64,000 bases of DNA. Source: Euphorbia lathyris. Taxonomy: Eukaryota > Streptophyta > Magnoliopsida > Malpighiales > Euphorbiaceae. Within the stretch, counting starts at the first letter, position 1, and the number at the start of each line of letters is the position of its first letter. The notes under the pieces were generated by a model. It had not been told where the DNA came from, made no database searches, and saw only the letters and a list, made by a program, of their open reading frames with translations. The stretch spans positions 37,977,501 through 38,041,500 of the forward strand of contig NC_088918.1 of assembly GCF_963576675.1 (NCBI RefSeq), in the 5' to 3' direction. Position numbers and translations under genes: made by a program. Below, in pieces: positions 1 to 11,065 of the stretch.

Positions 1-1775
1 TTCTTTTTGGGTCCTCGTTGGTTAGCATAGACAGGTGCTACATCATGTTTTAATTTGTGACGGCATATATTTATGGTGTGGCCTTGTTTACCATAGAAGT
101 CACAATGAGTTACTCTTTTAGGGTGACTTTGTCTTTGGTCAGCACCATTGTGCTGAGCATGCCAACATACCTTAGTGGTATGACCTTTCTTTCCGCAGAA
201 GTCACATTGGACAATCCGCCGATTATACCAACACACATCTATTATGTGTCCTCTTTTCCCACAACAGTCACACTGAGTGGACCGTTTATGCTGAGTGTAC
301 TGTTTATGCTGATCAGTACCTTGAAACTCAGCATTGGGATAGAACCCTTTCTTTGCCGATTTACTCAGCTGGTTCTGTATAGTTGTGATGTCCTTCCTAA
401 GCTTCTTTGACTCAGTTTGGACTTCTGAGACAAAACCATGCATGATTTTCAGATTTTCATCTTGCCTGGTGTTGTCTTGGAGAAGATATCGGAGATCACT
501 TAGTTTGATCTCCTCGATCTCATCACATCGCCTGCTGAGTGCCTTTATTTTCTTGTTACACTTTTTAGTCAGCGTATATAGATCACTCAGGGCGTTAACC
601 ATTTCATTTCTAAGCAAGAGTAGAGATGTTACCTCATTGGAATGTTCCTCTTGGTCAGAACCGTCAGAGAGGTCAGCTTGCTCAGATTGACTTTGGTCAG
701 CAGTGTCGTCGGCCATGAAGCATATATTTGCTGTCTCATTTGCATCAGCTTCTGATGAGGTTGACTCATCACTGTCACTCCATGTGGCCACCATTGCCTT
801 TTTTCTCCCCCTCTTTTCTTTCTTTAAGTTAGGGCAGCTTGACTTAATGTGCCCAGTTTGATTGCATTCAAAGCACGTGACAGGCTTGGAGCTGTCCTTT
901 TTATATTTGTCACTAGACTCAGCTTTGTACCTATCGCCTCTTTTGTATGGCCTCTTGATGTTCTTATCATTCTTTCTGAACAGCTTCTTCATCTTTCTTG
1001 TGAACATGGCCATCTCCTCATCATCTGATGAGTCAGCTTTCATGACAAGTGATTTCTGCTTCTTGTCTTCTGACCTTTCTTTAGCTTCAAAGTTTTTCAT
1101 ATAGATATCATGGGTCAGCAGAGATCCGATCAGCTCGTCGTATTTGTATGTTGTCAAGTCCTGAGCTTCCTCCACAGCTGTCTTCTTAGCTTGCCAGCTC
1201 TTAGGGAGACTTCTTAGGATTTTCTTCACATGCTCCTCTTCTGTGAAGATCTTTCCAAGTCTCTTAAGTTCATTTATAATATTGGTGAACCTTGAGTTCA
1301 TCTCCGAGATGTCTTCATTTTCATTCATCTCGAACAGTTCGTATAATCTCATGTGTTGGTTCACTTTGGACTCCTTGACCTTGCTTGTGCCTTCATAGGT
1401 CACTTCGAGCTTCTTCCATATTTCATGTGCTGACTCGCAACCTGAAATCTTATTGTATTCTGCAGCATCTAGCGCACAATGAAGCATATTGATAGCTGAA
1501 GCATTGTTTTGTAATTTTTTAAGGTCATCTTCTGACCACTCAGTTTCACTCTTGACAACCTTTTCGTTGTCAACAGTTTTGTAAGGCACATATGGGCCTT
1601 GAACTATTGCAAGCCACGCACTCATGTTTGTAGCTTGAATAAAGTTCTTCATCCTGTTTTTCCAAAATGTATAATTTGATCCGAAAAACAAGGGAGGCCG
1701 ACTAATTGATAATCCCTCAGGGAGTATCTGTGTTGTTTGATTTCCTAGAAGGAAACGAGTGCTGTTCTCAGCCAT
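1..1775 (-). CDS. Copia retrotransposon copy 1: gag (open reading frame running off the left edge)
   Basis: The reading frame starts at the ATG at 1775-1773 and stays open to base 1 (591 codons), so the end lies outside the window. The N-terminus is the UBN2/DUF4219-like Copia Gag seen in the other copies (motif TFWKNRM near residue 37). It is followed by a lysine-rich stretch, a CCHC knuckle, an acidic serine-rich linker, a helical segment with heptad-like spacing, and a cluster of further CCHC knuckles ending in the RGPKK motif at the window edge. The long Gag with a possible coiled coil and 1.4 kb LTRs suggests the Sirevirus-like branch of Ty1/copia (inference). Copy 2 has two premature stops within this length and copy 3 has one, while this copy has none, so it is the best-preserved gag here. 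Confidence 0.85.
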   Translation of the reverse strand, partial: MAENSTRFLLGNQTTQILPEGLSISRPPLFFGSNYTFWKNRMKNFIQATNMSAWLAIVQGPYVPYKTVDNEKVVKSETEWSEDDLKKLQNNASAINMLHCALDAAEYNKISGCESAHEIWKKLEVTYEGTSKVKESKVNQHMRLYELFEMNENEDISEMNSRFTNIINELKRLGKIFTEEEHVKKILRSLPKSWQAKKTAVEEAQDLTTYKYDELIGSLLTHDIYMKNFEAKERSEDKKQKSLVMKADSSDDEEMAMFTRKMKKLFRKNDKNIKRPYKRGDRYKAESSDKYKKDSSKPVTCFECNQTGHIKSSCPNLKKEKRGRKKAMVATWSDSDESTSSEADANETANICFMADDTADQSQSEQADLSDGSDQEEHSNEVTSLLLLRNEMVNALSDLYTLTKKCNKKIKALSRRCDEIEEIKLSDLRYLLQDNTRQDENLKIMHGFVSEVQTESKKLRKDITTIQNQLSKSAKKGFYPNAEFQGTDQHKQYTQHKRSTQCDCCGKRGHIIDVCWYNRRIVQCDFCGKKGHTTKVCWHAQHNGADQRQSHPKRVTHCDFYGKQGHTINICRHKLKHDVAPVYANQRGPKK

Positions 1776-1839
1776 TTATCAGGATCAGCTCAAGATAGTT
1801 ATATCTTTGAGTAGTGAGCTACTTTGCTCTGATACCACT

Positions 1840-3296
1840 TGTTGGTCCCGTGTGATTAGTTCCAAAGGGGGGGGGGTTAGGAACTAATGTAACTTTTTCG
1901 CTTAATTATGCTGACTTAATAAATTCCTTAAGTTATTTAACTTTGTTTTGGTCAGCTACTTTAGTCAGATGCTGACTAATACTGTTTTACTTATGAGTTG
2001 GGAATTGACACTTGAGGTCAGCTTCCAACTCAGCACCACAATTACTCAGTATCAGCTTTTACAGTTTATATCCTGAGTGATTTAATCAAGCAACACATAT
2101 ATGGATATATTGAGAGAGAGTTAGAAATTACTCAGCACGACTTATCCTGGTTCGGCCTCTCCGCCTACGTCCAGTCCCCAGAGTCCCTCCGGGCTTTTTC
2201 AATCCAATACTGAGCTCTTTAAAGGTAGAGCACAAACCGTTTACAAGGCAGTTGAATATGCAAGAGTACCGTCCTCTATTCGTCTACTCAACTCCACTAA
2301 GCGCTACAACCCAGCACTTAGATTTTCTCTACCACTGAGTACTTAAAAACCGAGTACTCAGCACCACCCTCTCAATTTTACAATCGATAACAATTTGTTC
2401 TTTTCTCAGACAAAGAACATTTTAGATGATTACAAAATCAATCTAGGTTTTACACAGAAATGGAAATTTGGTGTAAGATCTCTTTCTTGTTTTGATGTGC
2501 TTTTGTATGTATGTTGTTTTTCTCTTGCCATTTCGGCAAAAGATCCAAGAATGGACTTGTCCTTTTATAGTTGAAATCTGAAGACTAAATTATTTGAATC
2601 TGGATCTATCCGTTGGATTCAAACGGCTCTTCATGCGACATTGTTCTGGTCAGCTTCAGATTTGTAGGCCAATCATGTCGTCTGAATTTGGCAGGCGTCA
2701 GGCTTATCTTCTTCCCGTAGGTTCGTCTTCTAGCGCCAGTTTCGTCTTTTAGCTCGAGGACAGTTGACCCATGCGTCTCAAAACTATATCCTTGCATGAT
2801 TCCAAAGCTTCTGAATTGGTGCAGATTACTGTCGGATTTTGTCTTTTAGCAAACGGATCATTGGTGCTGTCCTGAAGAGCACTCAGCTTTACTTTGATAG
2901 CCGTTGTCTTTGATCGTTGCTATTTACGATACTGAGTCGCTTTTTACTCAGCTTCTATGGTCCGCTTCGTTGTGCAAGATATTGTTTCAAAGAAGACTTT
3001 TCTGAGTTAAGTTCTTCTCACTTTCTGTGGTCAGCTTCATCTGCAAGTTTCAGTTCTGAAGAAGACTTTCCTTCTTTCATACTGAGTTATACTTTACTCA
3101 GCTCGTGCTATGTTATCATGCTGACTACGTTCTGTCTTACTTTGATTCTTGTTCTTATATGTATATATTTTTATTCTCAACATTGAACAAACGCATTAGT
3201 ACAATTAAATCAAAGCACATAAATTTAATTGTCTTAATCATGGATTAACTTAAATAATTTTGTCAAATCAAAATCATGTGGAAAGGTGTTTCAACA
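1840..3296 (-). repeat. 5' LTR of Copia copy 1
   Basis: The LTR is bounded by TGTTG...CAACA inverted ends (1457 bp). The primer binding site TGGTATCAGAGC, complementary to initiator Met-tRNA, lies directly inside it at 1826-1837 (minus strand). A TATA box (CTATAAAAGG, 2561-2570, minus) marks the likely Pol II start. The U3 part (about 2926-3110) holds about two degenerate copies of a 75 bp unit rich in CTCAGC and GGTCAGC. The same ends and layout occur at 5295-6754 and 59088-60493. It abuts the truncated pol of copy 2 at 3297, which marks copy 1 as an insertion into copy 2. Confidence 0.85.
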
Positions 3297-5230
3297 GGGT
3301 TTCCTCCGATAGTACCTGAACCGACTATCTTACCCTTTTTATTGTCTCCGAAGCTTACACTTCCACCTCGTTTACGCTCAAGTGTGATGAACTGAGTTTC
3401 ATCACCAGTCATATGCCTCGAGCATGCGCTGTCAATATACCAAAGCTTTGACTTCTCCGCGCACCTCAGGCTCACCTGCATTTTAAACTATTCATCTTTA
3501 GGTACCCAATTCTTTTTGGGTCCTCGTTGGTTAGCATGAACAGGTGAAGCATCATATTTTATTTTGTGACGGCATACATTTATGGTGTGGCCATCTTTAC
3601 CACAGAAGTCACAAAAAATTACCCTTTGAGGGTATTTCCTCTTTTGGTCAGCACGATGGTGCTGAGCATACCAACACACCTTTATAGTGTGTCCTCTTTT
3701 TCCACAACAGTCACACTGACTGTTCTGCTGAGTGTACCGGCTATGCTGACCAGTACCTTGATACTCAGCATTAGGATAGAACCTTTTCTTAGCCGATGTA
3801 CTCAGCTGGTTCTGTATAGTTGTGACGTCCTTTCTCAGCTTCTTAGAGTCTGATTGGACTTCAGAGACAAATCTATGCATTATTTTTAAATTTTCATCTT
3901 GCCTAGTGTTGTCCTAAAGCAGATGTCGGAGATCATTTAGTTTGACCTCCTCAATCTCATCACATCATCTGCTGAGTGCCTTTATTTTCTTGTTACACTT
4001 TTTGGTCAGTGTATATAGATCACTCAGGGCGTTAACCATTTCATTTCTAAGCAAGAGAAGAGATGTTACCTCATTAGAGTGTTCCTCTTGGTCAGATTCA
4101 TCTGAGAGGTCAGCTTGCTCAAATCGGCATTGGTCAGCAGATTCATCAGCAATAAAACATATGTTTGCTGACTCTGTGGCATCAGCTTCTGATGAGGTTG
4201 ACTCATTATTGTCACTCCATGTTGCCACCATTGCTTTTCTGCTGCCTTTTTTTTCTTTCTTCAAAGTGGGACAACTTGATTTAATATGCCCAGTTTGATG
4301 ACATTCAAAGCATGTGACAGGCTTTGAGCTGTCCTTTTTGTATCTGCTGTCGCTGGGCTCATCGTTGTATTTATCGCTTCTTCTAAATGACCTTTTGCTG
4401 TTCTTGTCGTTCTTTCTGAATAGCTTCTTCATCTTTCTTGTGAACATGGCCATCTCCTCATCATCTGATGAGTCAGCTTCTGTTGAGTCAGTTTTCATGA
4501 CAAGAGATTTTTGCTTCTTGCCCTCTGACTTTTCCTTAGCTTCAAAGTTCTTCATTGATATTTCGTGGGTCAGCAGAGATCCGATCAGCTCATCGTATTT
4601 GTATGTGGTCAAGTCCTGAGCCTCTTCCACAGCTGTCTTCTTAGCTTGCCAACTCTTGGGTAGACTTCTCAAGATTTTCTCCACCTGCTCTTCTTTTGTG
4701 AAGTTCTTGCCGAGTCTTTTCAGCTCATTTATGATGTTGGTGAATCTTGCGTTCATTTCAGAGATGTCTTCATTGTCATTCATCTCGAACAGCTCGTATA
4801 GTCTCATGTGTTGGTTCACCTTTGACTCCTTGACCTTGCTGGTACCTTCATAGGTCACTTCCAGCTTCTTCCATATTTCCTGTGCTGACTCACGACCTGA
4901 AATTTTGTTGTACTCTGCAGCATCTAACGCACAGTGAAGCATATTGATAGCCGAAGCATTATTTTGCAGTTTTCTAAGGTCATCCTCTGACCACTCAGTT
5001 TCACTCTTAACAATTTTCTCGTTGTCTACCGTTTTGTAAGGCACATATGGGCCTTGAACTATTGTAAGCCACGCACTCATGTTTGTAGCCTGAATAAAGT
5101 TTTTCATCCTGTTCTTCCAAAATGTATAATTTGATCCGAAGAACAAGGGAGGCCGACTAATAGATAATCCCTCAGGGAGTATCTGTGTTGTTTGATTTCC
5201 AGGAAGGAAACGAGTGCTGTTCTCAGCCAT
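3297..5230 (-). pseudogene. Copia copy 2: gag and start of pol, interrupted by copy 1
   Basis: Gag begins at the ATG at 5230. One frame continues to 3297 but is broken by TGA at 3962-3964 (CGA in copy 3) and TAG at 3914-3916 (CAG in copy 3). A third stop, TAG at 3488-3490, lies after the WVPK motif and is shared with copies 3 and 4. It is followed in frame by ATG at 3481 and the protease-like segment with WYIDSACSRHMTGD. The frame ends at GGNP, where the LTR of copy 1 begins; the few codons after that in the open frame are LTR sequence. Domains are UBN2-like Gag, a CCHC knuckle, a helical segment, a CCHC cluster and the start of protease. The rest of pol must lie left of the window, beyond copy 1. 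Confidence 0.85.
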
Positions 5231-5294
5231 TTACAGGGATCAGCTCAAGATAGTTTTATCTTTGAGTAGTGAGCTACTGAGCTCTGATACCACT

Positions 5295-6754
5295 TGTTGG
5301 TCCCGTGTAATTAGTTCCAAAGAGGGGGTTAGGAACTAATGTAACTTTTTCGCTTAATTATGCTGACTTAATTTAATTCTTTGAATAACTTTACTCAGTT
5401 TTGGTCAGCAAGGCTGAGCAGGATGTAAGACAGCTTTAGTCAGAGGCTGACTAGAACCGTTTTACATGTGAGTTGGGAATTAACACTTAAGGTCAGCTTC
5501 CAACTCAGCACTCTGATTACTCAGTGTCAGCTCAAACAATTTATATCCTGAGTAATTTAAGCAAGCAACACATACATATATATATTGAGAGAAAGAGTTA
5601 GAAATTACTCAGCAGACTTATCCTGGTTCGGCCTCATTGCCTACGTCCAGTCCCCAGATTCCTTCCGGGCTTTTTCAATCCACTACTGAGCTCTTTAAAG
5701 GTAGAGCACAAACCGTTTACAAGCAATTGAGTATGCAAGAGTACCGTCCTCTATTCGTCTACTCAACCCCACTGAGCGCTATAACCAAACACTCAGATTT
5801 TCTCTACCACTGAGTACTAAAAACCGAGTACTCAGCACCACTCTCTCAATCTTTACAATTGATACAAATTTGTTCTTTCTAGATGAAGAACACTTTAGAT
5901 GAATACAAATTCACTCTAGACTTTTACACAGAAATAGGATTTGGGTGTAAGTATTTGCTTTTTCTTGTTTGTATGTGCTTGTATGTATGTTTTTCTCTTT
6001 TGTACTTCGGCAAAGGATCCAAGAGATGAACTTGTCCTTTTATAGTGAAATCTGATGCCTCAATCATTTGAATTCGGATCTATCCGTTGAATTCAAACGG
6101 TCTTCTTGCGTCATTCACTGGTCAGTATACAGTTTTACAGGCCAATCCTGTCATCTGAATTTAGCAGGCGTCAGGCTTGTCCTCTTCCGCCAGGTTCGTC
6201 TTCTAGCGCCAGTTTCGTCTTTTAGCTAAATGCCAGTTGACCCATGCATCTCGAAACTGTCTCCTTGCATAATTCCAAAGCTTTTGAATTGGCGCAGATC
6301 TCTGTCGGGTCTTGTCTTTTAGTCAACGGATCATTGGCGCCATCCTGATGAACACTCAACTTGACTCAATAGACGTTGCCTTCGATTTTCATCTTTGGCG
6401 AGACTTAGTCATGTTCTACTCAGCTTCTTCGGTCAGCTTCGTCTTTAAGCGTTTGTTCTGAAGAAGATTTTTCTTCTATTATGCTGAGTCGTGTTCTACT
6501 CAGCTTATTCGGTCAGCTTCATCTGCAAGCATTAGCTCTGAAGAAAACTTTTCTTCTATTATACTGAGTTGTGTTCTACTCAGCTTCTCTGGCTCATGTT
6601 GACTTCGTTCTGTCTTACTTTTTATATTTATACTCAACATTGAACAAACACATTAGTACAATTAAATCAAAGCACTTAAATTTAATTGTCTTAATCATGA
6701 GATTAGCTTAGATAATTTTGTCAAATCAAAATCATGTGGAAAGGTGTTTCAACA
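5295..6754 (-). repeat. 5' LTR of Copia copy 2
   Basis: This LTR of 1460 bp has the same TGTTG...CAACA ends as copy 1, with the Met-tRNA primer site at 5281-5292 (minus) and a TATA box (CTATAAAAGG) at 6036-6045 (minus). U3 (about 6400-6600) contains about 2.5 tandem copies of a roughly 75 bp unit that includes GTTCTACTCAGCTT and GGTCAGCTTCATCTGCAAG. It is followed by a CACTA-type terminus, which it interrupts. Confidence 0.85.
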
Positions 6755-6883
6755 GGCTCCTTTAAAGAGCCGATGAAAATGCTTCAACCATTTGCATCAG
6801 CCGACGGCCGATGCAAATGCATTTGCGTTGAGAGATTTTGCATCGCCTAAAAACCGATGCAAATGGTCTTTTTTCCACTAGTG
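6755..6883. mobile_element. Terminal fragment of a CACTA (En/Spm-type) DNA transposon
   Basis: Read on the minus strand from 6883, the sequence starts CACTAGTGGAAAAAAG, the typical terminal inverted repeat of plant CACTA elements. It continues with clustered short subterminal repeats around GCATCGG and GATGCAAATG in both orientations. A possible 3 bp target duplication, TAA, follows at 6884-6886. Copia copy 2 inserted about 130 bp inside this end, so the rest of the element should lie left of the window. Confidence 0.65.
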
Positions 6884-6886
6884 TAA

Positions 6887-8470
6887 TGGAATAGAGGTCA
6901 TGAACTGTTTGGTTAACTCATTGGCCATTTGTCAAAGGACCTAATGGATCTGAGGAGCAGTTGCTCATATCAATATGATGCCACCTCTCAGAATAGTTGG
7001 GAAGAGATGACACCTGGCCGCATTAGTAGGATTGGTAGTTTCTAGAGCTCTTAAGCAATACTTAACATGAGTTGTAAGGTCACTGGCTCATCCTATTTCT
7101 CTAGATATGGCTTTTTGATTCTTTGAAGAAGTATCGCCTTCTAGAGGCATGTATAGAGTGGGGGAAGTAGTGTCTGTCACCTCCATCATCAAAGAACCTA
7201 GTGTCAAACCTCATAAAGTGTTATATATGTCTCTTTGGATGAGCTTCGGCATGGGTTCCTTTTCTTTGGGCTCTATGCTACTTATGGATGCCCTTCGGGG
7301 TTATGCATGTCGATCATTATGGCATATGGGAGATGATATTTTCTTTTCCTAGCTAGGTCGTTCAATGGAATCATATCTTTTCATTAGAGTTTTTACGGTG
7401 GTGAAGAGATTCTGAGTCACTCGAAGTCCTTCAGATCATGCGCTTGCACTCCAACGCAACAGGAGAAGGAGATAGTTCCTCGCGCTTTCCATCCGGATGA
7501 AGGGTTTTGCGTATTCTCCTCTTTTCCCATGCAAATGGTAGGAGGGTGATCATCCCCGAAGGGTTCCTTCTAGCTTCTCTCACCGTATGAATATGAGAAT
7601 GACAAATATCGTTTTCTTTGGGATTTTGGAGTAGGTGGGCATGCATTTTTCGATCTCCCTCTCACACCACCCCTAACATACTTCAGAGATATATTTCTTC
7701 TTAGTAGGTGGCCAAGGTCCGTGTTCTTTCTAGTAGAATAAGCGGTGGAGTTCTGGCTTTTTCGTAGTCAGATGGGCTCTTCGATCGCAGCCAGTTTGTC
7801 CTTCAGCTCAACCATCGTATGGCTTGCTCATTGGTGGCTCGCTACACAGTGCCTATAATGTAGAAGAGTTGCTTGGTGATTCTGTCCATAACATCTGCAG
7901 GTTCAAGAGAACCTAAGGCAGTATCGATTCACCAATTGATCCCTGTTGTGATTTGGATGAAAGGCATGGGATCGTTGTTGGCCTCACGATGGAATTGTTT
8001 TATTGTTGTTGAGAAATGGTTGTTTTGTATTTCAATCCACGCTCATCACACCAATTTGATATCAAAGATTTTTTGAAGTAATACTTCGGTGATCGATGTG
8101 ATCTTTCGGATGTCTGATATAAGATGGAAAGATATTGAGAGAGAGGTTGTTGAATGACAACCCCACTCTTATGTCTAAGGTAGTGATGTATAGACTGAAG
8201 TATTAAACAATTTGAGAGTAATTGTAGAGAATGTGAGTATGTACTTTGACTATGTGATATTTAGGCATATTAATAGGGAATTACCATCCTAGGAGTCATC
8301 GAAAGATAATTTAGACAAGTTGGATCTGAAGATCTTCCTATTGATTCACGTATGAGAGGAAAAGTGGGATCCCTATTGGCTCAGATGCTAAAGGAAATGG
8401 GTATACAATAGATGATCCTAACTCCTATATGAGGTAGTTGAGATCTTGCATGGTCTTGCTCACCATCGTA
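6887..8470 (-). mobile_element. Ty3/Gypsy LTR-gag fragment, tandem unit A
   Basis: Minus-strand translation of the low-coordinate part gives a decayed Retrotrans_gag domain (HVKNYLRALETTNATDAI, then FPIILKEVASYWYEQL in the better unit B) broken by stops and frameshifts. An LTR/primer-site-like junction (ATTGGTGTGATGAGC, minus strand, around 8041-8057) separates this gag leader from an LTR-like part up to about 8470. The unit is about 1.58 kb and repeats at 8471. Relative to unit B it carries about 190 extra bases at about 7435-7625. No intact frame remains, and the plus-strand ORFs here have no recognisable product. Confidence 0.6.
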
Positions 8471-9921
8471 ATAGAGGTAATGAACTGTTAGGTTAACTCA
8501 TTGGCCATTTGTCAAATGACCTAATGGATCCGAGGAGTAGTTGCTCATATCAATATGATGCCACCTCTTTTAGAATAATTGGAAAGAGATGACACATGAT
8601 TGCATCAGTAGCATTGGTAGTTTCTAGAGCTCTTAAGTAATTCTTAACATGGGTTGTGGGGTCACTGGCTTATCGTATTTCTCTAGATAGGGGTATTTGA
8701 TTCCTTGAAGAAGTATCATCTTCTGGAGGCATGTACAAAGTGGAGGAGATAGTGTCTGTCACCTCCACCATTAAAGAACCTAGTGTCAAACCTCCTAAAG
8801 TGTTCTATATGTCTCTTCGAATGAGCTCTGATATGGATTCATTTTCTTTGGGCTCTATGCTACTAAAGGATGCCCTTCTGGGTTTTGTATGTCGATCATT
8901 ATGGGATCTGGGAGTTGATATTTTCTTTCCCGACTAGGTCGTTCAATGGAATCAAATCTTTCCATTGGAGTTTTTACGATGGTGAAGAGATTCAAAGTCA
9001 CTCAAAGTCCTTCAGAATTTTGGAGTAGGAGGGCATGTATTTTTGGGCCTCCCTCTCAATCCATCCCTAACATAATTTGGAGATATATTTCTTCTTACTG
9101 GGCGGCAAGGGTCTGTGTTCTTCTGGTAGAACAAGTGGTGGAGTTCTGGTTTTTTGGTAGTCAGATGGGCTCTTTGATCGCGGCCAGTTTGTCCTTCAGC
9201 TCAACCATCGGTGTGGCTTGCTTATTGGTGGCTTGCTACACAATGCCTATAGCGTAGAAGAGTTGCTTGGTGATTCTGTCCATAAAATCCGCAGGTTCAA
9301 GAGAACCTAGTGCAGTACCCTGGTGTGATTTGGATGAAAGGCGTGGGATCGTTTCTGGCCTCACGAAAAGGGTCAAGTTGTTGGGAGGAATAGTGATGGA
9401 ATTGCTTTATTGCTGTTGAGAAATGGTTATTTTGTATTTCAATCCATGCTCACCGCACCAATTAGATATCAAAGATTCTTTGAAGTAATACTTTGTTGAT
9501 CGATGTGATCTTTCGGATGCGTGATATAAGATAGATGTGATCTTTCGAATGCTTGATATAAGATAGAAAGATAGTTAGAGAGAGGTTGTTGGATGACAAC
9601 CTAACTCCGATGTCTATGTTAGTGATGTATAGGATGAAGTATTAAACAATTGAGAGTAATTGCAGAGAATGTGAATATATACCTTAACTGTGTGATATTT
9701 AGACATATTTATACTACCGTCATATGAGTCATCGAAAGACAGTTTAGACAAGTTGGATCTGACCCATATTGAACTTCCTTGATTTTAGGTGAATCTGGTG
9801 GGATATAGTCTGGATAGGATGTGAAGATATTTCTATTGATTCACGTATGAGAGGAAAAGCGGTATCCCTGTTGGATCAGATGCTAAAGGAAATGGGTATA
9901 ACAGATGATCCAAACTATTTG
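8471..9921 (-). mobile_element. Ty3/Gypsy LTR-gag fragment, tandem unit B
   Basis: This is a second copy of unit A, in the same orientation and directly adjacent. Matching landmarks are ATAGAGGT at 6891 and 8471, and the LTR/primer junction at 8041 and 9448. Differences are scattered point changes and small indels, including a duplicated ATCTTTCG/GATATAAGATAG piece near 9510-9560. The minus-strand gag is again decayed. Similarity stops near 9921, about 170 bp upstream of the ADH start codon. Confidence 0.6.
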
Positions 9922-10094
9922 TCAAAATTATAAATTTACTGTAACATTGTGGTATTGTAGAAAATGTGTTGATAAGCAAACAGAAAAAAGGATGATAGGT
10001 AGGTAGCTATTGTCGTATACTTGTTTATAGATATAAACATGTGACTAGTAGAATCCAATGAATCAATCATCATAGTGAAGCTCTCTCCTCGGCC

Positions 10095-11000
10095 ATGGAA
10101 AAGGAAAACAGCAGCAGCTCACAACAAGTCATAACATGCAAAGGTAAAATTTCTTAATATTTGTTGAGAAATTGAGTGAAATTTTACTAATAAATTAGGG
10201 ATGTTGAAGGTGCTGTGGTTTGGGGAATTGGGGAGGCATTGAAGATTGAAGAGATACAAGTAGATCCACCTAAATCTGGTGAAGTTAGAGTGAAGATGCT
10301 ATATGCTAGTATTTGTCACACTGATATCACACGTGTCAATGGATTTCCATTTGTGGGTCATAATTCCATCATTTTAATTACTTCCTTTTTTTTTTTTTTT
10401 AATGTTCCCTTGTTTCTAATCTGTTCTTTTTTTTTTGGTTTGTCATCAGCCAATATTTCCTCGAGTTATGGGACATGAAGGGGTCGGGTAAGCTCTCTCT
10501 TTCGTTGAAAAAGAGGTCCTTATCCTCACATCCCACCTTCTGGAAAAATACAAGACATTCATCATTGCTCACAAATACTGATTTTTTCTCATTTCCAATC
10601 CTACTCTCTCGCTCTTCTTTTCTTTCTTTTCTTAAAATTTTAGGTAAAATATATTTTAACTCCATCCCTCATGTTCAAACTTGTTCTATTAGTCCCTTCA
10701 ATTTTACAATTAAACTATAAAGAAAATTTCTCATAAAAGAATATTGTAGAAATAAGAGACTAAGTGAATTTTAATTATTTATAAGTAGAAGAATGTAATA
10801 TTTTTTTTATTGAGAAAGAAACCATGTATTTTATATTGTCAACAATAGAAGAAATTGGACTAACATCGTTTAAAATCGGCCTTCTTAAATGTAGATTCTT
10901 GGCTCCACTATTGCTAACATCATTAGTTGAATTTCCTATTTTACTAGTGGTATAAAACACAAGATTTATTTGGCAACAAAAAAAAATATTATATGCTTCT

Positions 11001-11065
<65 letters not shown>

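Noticed and set aside
57..410. Plus-strand open frames at 57-4853 (several of 60-118 codons)
   Set aside because: They are antisense shadows of the minus-strand Copia gag frames and recur wherever gag does (3566, 3942, and on the minus strand at 61466-62243).
7149..9257. Plus-strand proteins of 67-103 codons duplicated in the Gypsy array
   Set aside because: Both copies are antisense to decayed gag sequence; their duplication follows from the tandem repeat and not from selection.
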